DNA from: Holophagaceae bacterium
Lineage (GTDB): Bacteria; Acidobacteriota; Holophagae; Holophagales; Holophagaceae
DNA length: 19,067 nt
NCBI GenBank assembly: GCA_025353305.1
Contig: JANXQX010000205.1
Coordinates: forward strand, 1-19,067
Direction of reading: 5' to 3'
The translations under genes and the position numbers were made by a program. Of the stretch, positions 1 to 6,452 are shown piece by piece. How positions within the stretch are numbered: the first letter of the stretch is position 1; each line of letters opens with the position of its first letter. Under the pieces are notes generated by a model. It did not search any database. It was given only the letters and a program-made list of their open reading frames with translations, and was not told the DNA's origin.

Positions 1-1
1 C

Positions 2-355
2 GCCGCGGGCACCGTGGGCAAGTGGAAGCTCGGCGCCCAAGTGGCTGCCATTTCATGCCTGATGCTCGGGCCGAAGCTCGATCCTTTCCTTTACACGTTG
101 ACCAAGCGCGAGATCTTCAAGTTCTTCATCCAGCTCAACCGACCCTACGCCTTCATCATGGGCATGGGCATGATCCTGATGTGGATCGCGGTCATCCTGG
201 CCATCTGGAGCGCTGCTGTGTACTTCAAGGATTTCTGGAACGTAGTTGGTGAGCGCCTTTTCGATGGCACGGGCAAGCTCACCGGCAATCATGAACCCGC
301 CAAACACGAAGACATTCCCGCGGAGCATCGCAGTGATGGGGGCAACATCCGGTGA
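2..355 (+). CDS. pgsA: PgsA-type CDP-diacylglycerol--glycerol-3-phosphate 3-phosphatidyltransferase, 3' end only
   Basis: This is the C-terminal part of a CDP-alcohol phosphatidyltransferase, the inner-membrane enzyme that makes phosphatidylglycerophosphate from CDP-diacylglycerol and glycerol-3-phosphate. The frame is open to the left window edge, so the true start and the catalytic aspartate motif lie outside. What is visible is the 'GKWKLGAQVAAI' stretch, which matches the conserved segment (GKxKTxxQ) after the catalytic motif in PgsA, then hydrophobic helices ('YAFIMGMGMILMWIAVILAIWS') and the short FKDFW end of the last helix. The tail after that is hydrophilic. The stop overlaps the GTG start of the next gene by four bases (GTGA, 352-355), so the two are very likely cotranslated. 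The family call is good; the exact alcohol substrate cannot be verified without the N-terminal part. Confidence 0.75.
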   Translation, partial: AAGTVGKWKLGAQVAAISCLMLGPKLDPFLYTLTKREIFKFFIQLNRPYAFIMGMGMILMWIAVILAIWSAAVYFKDFWNVVGERLFDGTGKLTGNHEPAKHEDIPAEHRSDGGNIR

Positions 356-1002
356 TTCGACGATATCTCCTTGCAGGTCTGTTCACATTGCTTCCGCTGG
401 TCGTGACCCTCTGGATCCTGAACTGGATCTTCGGTGCCCTTATCGGCATATTCCGAGGGCCGCTGGTGCTCATTTACACCGCCTTGCGCTTGCCGGAGCC
501 CGGCTACTGGACTCTTGCCTTCTTCTCGGCCATCGCCACGATTCTGCTGCTCATGCTGGTGGGCGCTCTGGTTGGGAATTTCGTGGGCCGGCAACTGCTG
601 TTGTGGATGGATGAACTGATGCTACGTGTGCCGGTGGTGAAGGGCGTGTACGGTGCCACCAAGCAGCTCATCAACGCCATCCAGAGTGGACAGGGCGGCC
701 AGGGCACCAATGGCGGCGGCGGTTTCAAGGAAGTTGTACTGGTGGAATGGCCCCACCCAGGTTCCTACACCCTTGGTTTCGTGGCCCATCGCGACTGCTC
801 CTGGGCCATGGAGGGTGGCGAACGCATGATCGCGGTCTACATCGCCACAGCCCCCAATCCGACCTCAGGTTACGTGGTGATGGTGGACGCTTCCAAAGTC
901 CGTCCGGTGCAGCTCCGCCCCGATCAGGCGCTCACCTGGGCCGTCAGCGGTGGCGTCATCATTCCCAGCAGCGTGATCATTCCTGAGAAAGAGGCGAAAT
1001 GA
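352..1002 (+). CDS. DUF502 family membrane protein
   Basis: This 216-residue protein starts at GTG, overlapping the upstream stop. It has two hydrophobic helices (about residues 5-33 and 52-76) followed by a soluble part. The N-terminal 'AGLFTLLPLVVTLWIL', the 'RVPVVKGVYGATKQL' segment (about 92-106) and the later 'VVLVEWPHPGSYTLGFV' strand are the recognisable signature of DUF502. The family is widespread in Gram-negative bacteria and plants, and its biochemical role is not settled. A glycine-rich linker (about 112-125) separates the KQ segment from the C-terminal beta-rich domain. It is sandwiched between pgsA and a dehydrogenase with four-base overlaps on both sides, which suggests an envelope-related role; that is inference from context only. 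Confidence 0.85.
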   Translation: MIRRYLLAGLFTLLPLVVTLWILNWIFGALIGIFRGPLVLIYTALRLPEPGYWTLAFFSAIATILLLMLVGALVGNFVGRQLLLWMDELMLRVPVVKGVYGATKQLINAIQSGQGGQGTNGGGGFKEVVLVEWPHPGSYTLGFVAHRDCSWAMEGGERMIAVYIATAPNPTSGYVVMVDASKVRPVQLRPDQALTWAVSGGVIIPSSVIIPEKEAK

Positions 1003-1727
1003 GTCTCCTGGATGGCAAGCGCATCCTGGTCACCGGCGCCGGCAGCGGAATCGGGCGTGCGGCGGCGCGGCTGTTCGCCGAACGGGGCGCGGAACTGGTG
1101 CTGGTGGGGCGCCGGTTCGACGCGTTGAAGGAGACGCTGCCGAATGCCATGCGTGTGGTGCTTGATCACTCCAACGATGAAGCCGTTGAGGCCTTCGCGG
1201 CCCAGTGCCCTGAGCTGGATGGCATGTTCCTTAACGCGGGGCAGTTCCTGAATGGCAGCGTGGAATCGTCCCCCATTTCCACCTTCGATCAGATGATGGC
1301 CGCCAATCTTCGGGGGCCCTGGCTGATCTGCCACCACCTGGGGTCCAAGCTGAAAACTGGCGCCAGTGTTGTGTTCACGGGTTCCAATATCGGGCTTCGC
1401 GCCATCCCTGACAGCGCCGCTTACAGCATTTCAAAAGCGGGCGTTCACATGCTGGCAAAAGTGCTGGCTTTGGAATGGGCGCCCCGGAAAATCCGCTGCA
1501 ACGCGATTGCGCTAGGTCCCATCCACACGGCCATGGTGGATGCGCGGCTGAAATCATCAAAAGATTTGAACGCAGATCTGGCGCGGCTTTCCAAGGTGAA
1601 TCCACTCAAACGGCTGGGTCTCGAGGTCGAAGTCGCCGCCCTCGCCGCCCATCTCCTGGGTGATGAAAGCGCCTGGACCACCGGCTGTGTGATACCCGTG
1701 GATGGCGGTGCGGATTCGGTGTACTAA
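999..1727 (+). CDS. Short-chain dehydrogenase/reductase (SDR), substrate unknown
   Basis: A 242-residue classical SDR, the usual length for the family. The Rossmann nucleotide motif TGAGSGIG is at residues 12-19, NAG at 79-81, and the catalytic Ser129, Tyr142 and Lys146 (YSISK) are all present, so it should be an active NAD(P)(H)-dependent oxidoreductase. The VGRR after the second strand favours NADP(H), though this is weak evidence. The C-terminal 'TTGCVIPVDGG' is the standard SDR end. ATG at 999 overlaps the DUF502 stop as ATGA, with a purine-rich AAAGAGG upstream. The motifs do not distinguish a FabG-type role from other alcohol or ketone substrates. It is the last intact gene of the pgsA operon. 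Confidence 0.85.
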   Translation: MSLLDGKRILVTGAGSGIGRAAARLFAERGAELVLVGRRFDALKETLPNAMRVVLDHSNDEAVEAFAAQCPELDGMFLNAGQFLNGSVESSPISTFDQMMAANLRGPWLICHHLGSKLKTGASVVFTGSNIGLRAIPDSAAYSISKAGVHMLAKVLALEWAPRKIRCNAIALGPIHTAMVDARLKSSKDLNADLARLSKVNPLKRLGLEVEVAALAAHLLGDESAWTTGCVIPVDGGADSVY

Positions 1728-1807
1728 GCCAGGAAGAGCGTCCCCAGGGAAAGCTCAGGGGCTGCCTTCTTGGCTCCGAATCCGAGTGCGAAATGACCGA
1801 TGAACAT
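1724..1807 (-). pseudogene. Remnant: first 27 codons of a small membrane-protein gene
   Basis: Reading leftwards from an ATG at 1807, preceded by GGAG, the frame gives MFIGHFALGFGAKKAAP and then LSLGTLFLA before a TAG at 1724-1726. This resembles the N-terminus of an uncharacterised membrane-protein family that begins M-F-x-G-H-x-A and continues well beyond 'SLGTLFLA'. Here it stops within the stop codon of the SDR gene, so only the beginning of the gene survives. The resemblance is recalled, not searched. A functional 27-residue peptide cannot be excluded but seems less likely than a truncated gene. Confidence 0.45.
1728..1774 (+). terminator. Strong hairpin directly after the SDR stop, no U-tract
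   Basis: GCCAGGAAG at 1728-1736 pairs with CTTCTTGGC at the right end. After a bulged A the pairing continues through GCG and, after one mismatch, CCCC with GGGG, around a 12-base loop. It begins right after the TAA of the SDR gene, so it could end or stabilise that transcript. No run of T follows, so it is not a textbook intrinsic terminator. Both arms also encode the remnant peptide on the other strand, so the pairing could be coincidental. Confidence 0.3.
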
Positions 1808-1883
1808 TCCAGCGTCTCCAAGTGGTCCTGTGGGATAGGTGGAATCAACCGTAGGTTCTGCGTAATTCGAGCATAGAGCCCGC

Positions 1884-2429
1884 CTACTTGGTGGGGATCG
1901 CCCCATCAGCCGGCCCAGTTATATCATCGATGCGTTTGAGGTTCATCTCGAAGAAACGGACCGGATCCTTGCCTGGCACGATGCGGTCGCCAACCTCGCG
2001 CCATGCGCCATTTTTGATGGTCGCGGTGCAACGGATGGTCATGGGGCCCGCCGGTATATCCCACACATAGCCCTCGGCACTCGGTGTCAGCACGAAATCA
2101 CCGACGTTGCCATGGGCATAGGAGTGCATGGTGAATTGTTTATTGGCCGGGTTGCAGGAGAAGGTGCCAAACGCATTGAACGCGACCTTGCCAGCCGCGT
2201 CGTACCCGCGGCCCTCGATGACTTTAACCGATCCCTCCAGGAATGGGCCGATGCGCTCGGTTTGCGTGATGGTGTGCTTGTCGCCTGAAGGCAGAATGGT
2301 GCGTGCAGTCAGGCTCAACCTCGTATACCTTCCGCCGGGTGGAGCGAAGGCCGATGGCGAACTGATCCTAAGCCAGCGTCTACGGGAGGCTGCCGATGCC
2401 GCACTGGAAAACGGCGTAGCAGGAATCAC
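1884..2429 (-). pseudogene. DUF1579-like protein, N-terminus apparently replaced
   Basis: From about position 2294 leftwards the frame encodes a convincing beta-rich protein: 'LPSGDKHTITQTERIGPFLE', 'GSVKVIEGRGYD', 'AFNAFGTFSCNPANKQF', 'GYVWDIPAGPMTIRCTATI' and 'EVGDRIVPGKDPVRFFEMNL'. This resembles secreted lipocalin-like proteins annotated as DUF1579. Such proteins normally begin with a signal peptide and a WxG segment before the PSG-like turn. Here the first ~45 residues (serine/arginine/proline-rich) look like non-coding or antisense sequence, with no signal peptide. I infer that the 5' end of the gene was lost at a breakpoint near 2295. If still expressed, the true start is unknown. The family name is given from memory and is moderately certain. 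Confidence 0.5.
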
Positions 2430-2528
2430 TCGTTAGTCCGCGTTCCGCCCCCTTACCTCGTTTTGGCCAATTTGAGCCAAGATTGATTACTGAACGTCGG
2501 CTGCAGCAACTTCATCGGAGTCCGCCAC

Positions 2529-3797
2529 GTGATTGAGGAACCCCAAAGGCCGCCAGCCTGGCCCGAAACGCCAACATCGTCCTGCACGGCCCCGGCTCAG
2601 GTGGATGTGGAGGTAGCTATCGTCGGAGCGGGCATCCACGGCTGCGCGCTGGCCCGGGAGCTGACGCTTCGTGGCATTTCCTGCGCGGTGGTGGACAAAG
2701 GCGCCGTGGGCGGCGGCACGTCGCAGTGGTCCTCGCAATTACTGCACGGCGGCATCCGGTATCTGCAAACCGGCGACATCAGGCAGATGCGCGAGGGCCT
2801 GCTGGAGCGCGCCACCTGGGCCACCATCGCCCCATGGCGCGTGCGCTGGGAGAGCTTCTGGATGCCCCATCGTGGGTTCTTTGAAGGGTTGTCCCATCGC
2901 GTGGGCATCGGGCTCTATGATTCCTGGGGCAGGGATCGCCCCGGATGGCCATCTTCGTTGCAACTAGGCGCGGTGCCATCGAACGTTTTCGAAGCGGATC
3001 CCCGCTCGGCGAACACGCCCTTTCGTGGCGCGGTCGCCTATGCGGATCTGATGACCTGGGATCGGGATCTGGTGAAGGATCTGGCGGCGTCCAGCGCTGC
3101 GACCTGGCTGGACTTTCATGAAATCGAAGGCTTCGACGACCAGCCAGGCCTTTTGAAAGCCGCGCACTCGCGCGATCTGCGAGATGGCACCAGGCGCATC
3201 ATCACTGCGAAAAAATGGGTGTTCGCACTGGGGCCTTGGAATGACAGCTGCCTGCTTCGGTGGTTCGGTGATGCCTGGAAGCGGCTCCGCCTCTCCAGCG
3301 GCATCCATCTCTGGTTCGACGCGCCGGATCTTTTGCAGCGTGGGTGCGAACACCCATGGGCGATGATGCTCGGGGAAGGCCGCATCCTGTTCGTCATTCC
3401 TCGCGACGGCCTATTGCAGGTGGGCACCACCGAACGGGCCGTGGTGGACGGCTGCGTGCCGATCATGGACACCGAGCGCGAAGAACTGTTCACCGCGCTC
3501 GAGCGCAACATCCCAACCATTCCATGGCGCCAGCTTCCGGTGCGCATGGAGGAATCGGGCGTTCGGCCCCTGGTGCGACCACCCAACGACAAGGCGCACA
3601 CTGCCAAAATAAGCCGTGAAGCCATCCTTGAGACCCATCCAAAATTTTCGAACCTTCGTCTGGTCCTTGGCGGGAAACTCACCAGCGCCCGGTCCCTGAT
3701 GGATCGCCTGGCCATGGAAATCACAGGCCGTGCATGCCCTGAATCGCGCACGCGCCCCCTGAACAAATGGGATGGACAAAGCCCCGGACTCCAGTAA
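2529..3797 (+). CDS. FAD-dependent oxidoreductase, GlpD-like (short form)
   Basis: A 422-residue flavoprotein of the glycerol-3-phosphate dehydrogenase/DAO family. The FAD-binding dinucleotide fold is clear at residues 28-58, with GAGIHG at 33-38 and the VVDKG end of the second strand. It is followed by 'GTSQWSSQLLHGGIRYL' (about 63-79), matching the GTSS-KLIHGGLRYL signature of GlpD. The late 'LRLVLGGKLTSARSLMDRLA' matches the C-terminal GGKLTTxR FAD segment. Classical GlpD proteins are about 500-560 residues with an extra helical C-terminal domain; this one ends soon after the GGKLT motif, so that domain is missing. The expected reaction is oxidation of sn-glycerol-3-phosphate or a similar hydroxy compound with electrons passed to quinone, but the short form leaves the substrate open. 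The GTG start is supported by CGGAG at 2516-2520. It stands alone on its strand. Confidence 0.75.
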   Translation: MIEEPQRPPAWPETPTSSCTAPAQVDVEVAIVGAGIHGCALARELTLRGISCAVVDKGAVGGGTSQWSSQLLHGGIRYLQTGDIRQMREGLLERATWATIAPWRVRWESFWMPHRGFFEGLSHRVGIGLYDSWGRDRPGWPSSLQLGAVPSNVFEADPRSANTPFRGAVAYADLMTWDRDLVKDLAASSAATWLDFHEIEGFDDQPGLLKAAHSRDLRDGTRRIITAKKWVFALGPWNDSCLLRWFGDAWKRLRLSSGIHLWFDAPDLLQRGCEHPWAMMLGEGRILFVIPRDGLLQVGTTERAVVDGCVPIMDTEREELFTALERNIPTIPWRQLPVRMEESGVRPLVRPPNDKAHTAKISREAILETHPKFSNLRLVLGGKLTSARSLMDRLAMEITGRACPESRTRPLNKWDGQSPGLQ

Positions 3798-3800
3798 AAT
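3773..3800 (+). promoter_or_regulatory. Probable promoter of tRNA-Arg
   Basis: TGGACA (3773-3778) and TAAAAT (3795-3800) are separated by 16 bp, close to sigma-70 -35 and -10 consensus sequences. Transcription would begin near 3807, giving a leader of roughly 33 bases before the tRNA 5' end. The -10 box includes the TAA stop of the upstream flavoprotein gene. Confidence 0.5.
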
Positions 3801-3840
3801 CAAGGGTCCCGCTCATTGCGTCAGTGATCAGCGGAAACAT

Positions 3841-3917
3841 GGTCCCGTAGCTCAGCTGGATAGAGCATCAGACTACGAATCTGAGGGTCGCACGTTCGAA
3901 TCGTGTCGGGACCACCA
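3841..3917 (+). tRNA. tRNA-Arg (anticodon ACG)
   Basis: A full cloverleaf can be folded by hand. The acceptor stem GGTCCCG (3841-3847) pairs with CGGGACC (3907-3913), the discriminator is A3914, and CCA is encoded at 3915-3917. The D-arm is GCTC/GAGC, the anticodon stem TCAGA/TCTGA with loop CTACGAA gives anticodon ACG, and the T-arm contains TTCGAAT. ACG is read as ICG after deamination by TadA and decodes CGU, CGC and CGA arginine codons. The gene has its own plausible promoter and a terminator immediately downstream. Confidence 0.97.
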
Positions 3918-3919
3918 AC

Positions 3920-3948
3920 AAAGCCCCTGAAAACACAGGGGCTTTCTT
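3920..3948 (+). terminator. Intrinsic terminator of tRNA-Arg
   Basis: AAAGCCCCTG (3920-3929) and CAGGGGCTTT (3936-3945) form a perfect 10-bp stem with a six-base loop AAAACA, ending in TTTCTT. It begins two bases after the encoded CCA. Confidence 0.9.
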
Positions 3949-4204
3949 GTGTCTGCGCTTCCGGGCTCCATTCTTCTCCGTTCTCCCTGATGGTTCGAAA
4001 GTGTTGGGAATTTGCCCTGATTTCAGAGAAGTGGCGGGAAAGTGGCGGGATTCGATTCGTGGAATACCCAACGGAGGTGCGGAATCCCGCCCCAACCGCC
4101 TGCGAAAAGAAGGGTCTCAGGCATGTGCACAACCCGGTATGGATCCGAAAGGTCTGAAGATTCGAGGAACATAATCGTTCAGGTGAACCCGATGTCCTTC
4201 AAGG
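3949..4204. other. Gene-free stretch after tRNA-Arg
   Basis: No convincing coding frame was found in about 256 bases. The frames that cross it are short, and the leftward one runs antisense through the tRNA. The only internal structure seen is a tandem repeat of GTGGCGGGA at about 4031-4050. No second copy of the tRNA 3' end (a right-hand attachment site) is seen in the window. It separates the tRNA unit from the converging acyl-transfer operon. Confidence 0.5.
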
Positions 4205-5134
4205 TCAGCTGATCCTAAGAAGAGCCGACCCCCATCCCATGCCAGCACCGAAGGCGGCCATCACGGCGAAACCTGGGCGTAGGCGTCCTTCCGCCCTGGC
4301 TTCGGTGATGGCGATCAGCAGAGAGGCCGAGGAGGTGTTTCCATACCGGGCCAGATTGAGATAGATCCGGTCCTCGGGAATTTTCAGGGCTTGGCCGATC
4401 TGCTTCAAAAGGTTCAGATTCGCTTGATGAAAAAGCCAAAGGCCCACGTCAGGGACCTTCAGGCCATTGCGATCAAGCAGCTCCGGCAGGCTTTGGCGCA
4501 ACTTGCGGTTGGCTTGAAGAATGACCGTGCGTCCGTTCATGGCGAGTGTGGAGCCGAACTCCAAGCTGAGTTCATCAGCAAAGGTGCCATCGGATTGCAT
4601 CCGGATATCCACCACGGTTATGGACCCTTCCCCGGGCGCCACGATGCAAGCGCCCGCACCATCGCCGAAGAGAATGGCGGTCTCCTTGACGCGTGGCTGC
4701 CGAAGCAGGAGCCCGCTCATGTGCTCGGCGCCGACCACCAGGATGGGACCGTAGCGGTGGCAAAGCTCCACCGCAGTGGCCATGGCGAAAAAACCACCCA
4801 CGCTGGCCAGGTGGATATCGAAGGCGGGAATTCCATTCGCGCCGAGGCGCTGCTGAAGGCTTGCGCTGATCCCGGGGAACTGCCGGTGCGGCGTCCCGCT
4901 GCCCACGATGATTCCACCTAGATCAGACGGGGCCAGCCCCGCATCAGCCAAGCAATTCCGGGCGGCTTGTTCGGCCAAATCGACGACCGATTGTCCGGGT
5001 GCCGCGGTCCGCCGGGTCTCGATGCCGCAGGCCTGGAGGATCCAGCAAGGATCCACGCTGAATTCCTCAGCCAATGAGGCATTGTCCAGAACGCCATCAG
5101 GAAGGTACGCGCCAAAGCCGAGAAGGTGCGCCAT
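4205..5134 (-). CDS. FabH-like (KAS III fold) acyltransferase with Ser in place of catalytic Cys
   Basis: A 309-residue thiolase-fold protein of the 3-oxoacyl-ACP synthase III family, full length for FabH. The 'AILFGDGAGACIV' segment (153-165), the 'LFHQANLNLL' motif with His236, 'YGNTSSAS' with Asn266 and the C-terminal 'FGAGMGWGSALLR' are all typical. At the nucleophile position, where FabH has DINAACSG, this protein reads FDIHLASVGG, with Ser111 encoded by AGC at 4802-4804. A Cys-less active site argues against normal decarboxylative condensation. A known parallel is DpsC of daunorubicin synthesis, a FabH homologue with Ser that handles propionyl groups. The gene starts two bases after the stop of the acyl carrier protein, so it is translationally coupled to it. 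I infer that it moves an acyl group onto or off that carrier; the substrate is unknown. Confidence 0.85.
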   Translation of the reverse strand: MAHLLGFGAYLPDGVLDNASLAEEFSVDPCWILQACGIETRRTAAPGQSVVDLAEQAARNCLADAGLAPSDLGGIIVGSGTPHRQFPGISASLQQRLGANGIPAFDIHLASVGGFFAMATAVELCHRYGPILVVGAEHMSGLLLRQPRVKETAILFGDGAGACIVAPGEGSITVVDIRMQSDGTFADELSLEFGSTLAMNGRTVILQANRKLRQSLPELLDRNGLKVPDVGLWLFHQANLNLLKQIGQALKIPEDRIYLNLARYGNTSSASLLIAITEARAEGRLRPGFAVMAAFGAGMGWGSALLRIS

Positions 5135-5136
5135 GG

Positions 5137-5370
5137 TCAGATTCGGGCCTGGAAATACGCCACGATCTTTTCAACGGTTTCGAATCGGCTGGGAATCAGG
5201 TCCGAATCAGGCACTTTCACGTTGAAGGCCTGCTCCAAGGCCATCAGGAGGTCCACCAGGCCGAAGGAATCGATGACTCCGCGCTCGAAGAGCGAGATGG
5301 AATCATCCGCCGGGAGTGGGGCCTGGGCTGCTTCTTGAATGGCCTTGCGCACAGCGGTTCGCACATCCAT
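5137..5370 (-). CDS. Acyl carrier protein (DltC/ACP-like)
   Basis: A 77-residue carrier protein with the usual four-helix ACP pattern. The phosphopantetheine site is GVIDSFGLVDLL, with Ser35 in the conserved DS dipeptide, followed by 'ALEQAFNVKVPDSDL' and 'FETVEKIVAYF', the helix II-III and IV signatures. The ATG at 5370 is preceded by AGGAG with nine bases spacing. It lies between an SGNH protein and a FabH-like protein in an operon with an MBOAT acyltransferase, so it is a dedicated carrier for that pathway and not the housekeeping AcpP, which usually sits next to fabF or fabG. The carried acyl group cannot be read from the sequence. Confidence 0.9.
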   Translation of the reverse strand: MDVRTAVRKAIQEAAQAPLPADDSISLFERGVIDSFGLVDLLMALEQAFNVKVPDSDLIPSRFETVEKIVAYFQARI

Positions 5371-5423
5371 CGGTAGGGCTCCTGATCGGTAGGGAACTGA
5401 AGAAAGTGGGTGCTGCGAAGTGC

Positions 5424-6452
5424 CTACCGGGATTTATTTTCTACATCGCTTGCAGGTGGGGCATCGAGCCGGGCTCGTATCTGGTCCTTCAGCAACCCCG
5501 TGAAAAGGATGGCACCTTCAGAGTTGAGGTGGGTGCCATCCCGGTAATACCGTGCGTCCGGAAGCGCATCCTCCAGGTCAAAAACATTCCTGCCATACAG
5601 GTTGCTCACACCCTTCTTCCACTTGGCATGATCAGGCCCGAAAGCGTTGGAATACTTTTCACGGAACCCAGGTCGCAGTGGCATGAAGACGAAATACTGT
5701 GGAACGCCTTGCGCACGCCCGCGCGAAAGGAATTCCTTGAGATTCAATAGCCGGGTTTGGTCGAACCATCCCGGTTTTGTGTCCTTGAATCCAAGCGGGT
5801 CTGACAACTGAAGGTTGAGCGGGGTGGGAACAGACACCTCTGCGCTGCCATCCACCGCGATACGGGAAGTTGTGTTTGAAAGAACGCGAGTATCGTCGAT
5901 TCGCGCCTCGACAAGGTAGCGCGCGACCCTGGACCCCGGCAGCAGGAGTTGCTGGCTCAGGTTTGGTTGCTCATAGAAAGAGCTCAGCACCTTCTTGGGG
6001 GGCGGGGGATTGCCATTCAGGAAACTTGATTCGGATTCCACTTCCAGAAATTCGAACCACATCATTCCAAGGAATACTGCTTTCGGCCTGGATGAAAGCA
6101 TTGATTCCAGTTTCATATCCAATTCGCCAAGCTCAGTGGAATGAAGACTAAGGCGAGAGAGGTTGAATCCATCGGGGTCAATCAACGAAGGGCGTATGTC
6201 GTACGCGACCGAAGAATCTCCGAGGAATAAGAGAGATACAGGTTTGATCGACTGCTTTTGTTGGAGTAAGCGCCTGCGCTGCAACCATTGGGATTCATGC
6301 CATCGGCCGACATCGCTGGCGACGAACCTGGTTCGCAGATGAAAGGCCCAACGATCCATCGCCAGCAGGGACGCGGCGCTCAGACCGAAGAAGATCATCC
6401 ATGTGATCCAGGGATCCGATTTAGAAGCGCTGGTAGATGAAGGTCGTTGCAC
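5424..6452 (-). CDS. Membrane-anchored SGNH/DltD-like acyl-transfer protein
   Basis: A 342-residue protein with one N-terminal membrane helix (about 15-31, 'ITWMIFFGLSAASLLAM') and a large extracytoplasmic domain. The catalytic layout of the SGNH/GDSL fold is visible: 'LLFLGDSSVAYDI' (74-86) with the nucleophile Ser at 80 or 81, a possible block N at Asn98, and 'YRDGTHLNSEGA' (303-314) with Asp305 and His308 as the Asp-x-x-His pair. Proteins of this type (DltD, AlgJ, AlgX) work with MBOAT proteins to acylate extracellular polymers. The GTG start at 6452 lies inside the end of the MBOAT gene (32-base overlap) and is preceded by GGAG, consistent with translational coupling. The polymer that is modified is unknown. 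Confidence 0.75.
   Translation of the reverse strand: MQRPSSTSASKSDPWITWMIFFGLSAASLLAMDRWAFHLRTRFVASDVGRWHESQWLQRRRLLQQKQSIKPVSLLFLGDSSVAYDIRPSLIDPDGFNLSRLSLHSTELGELDMKLESMLSSRPKAVFLGMMWFEFLEVESESSFLNGNPPPPKKVLSSFYEQPNLSQQLLLPGSRVARYLVEARIDDTRVLSNTTSRIAVDGSAEVSVPTPLNLQLSDPLGFKDTKPGWFDQTRLLNLKEFLSRGRAQGVPQYFVFMPLRPGFREKYSNAFGPDHAKWKKGVSNLYGRNVFDLEDALPDARYYRDGTHLNSEGAILFTGLLKDQIRARLDAPPASDVENKSR

Noticed and set aside
3116..3766. 216-residue minus-strand open frame opposite the GlpD-like gene
   Set aside because: Arg/Ser-rich product typical of an antisense frame; no domain recognised.
3821..4132. Leftward 103-residue reading containing 'DTIRTCDPQIRSLMLYPAEL'
   Set aside because: It runs antisense through tRNA-Arg. 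The string is the well-known false protein produced by translating the complement of a tRNA gene.
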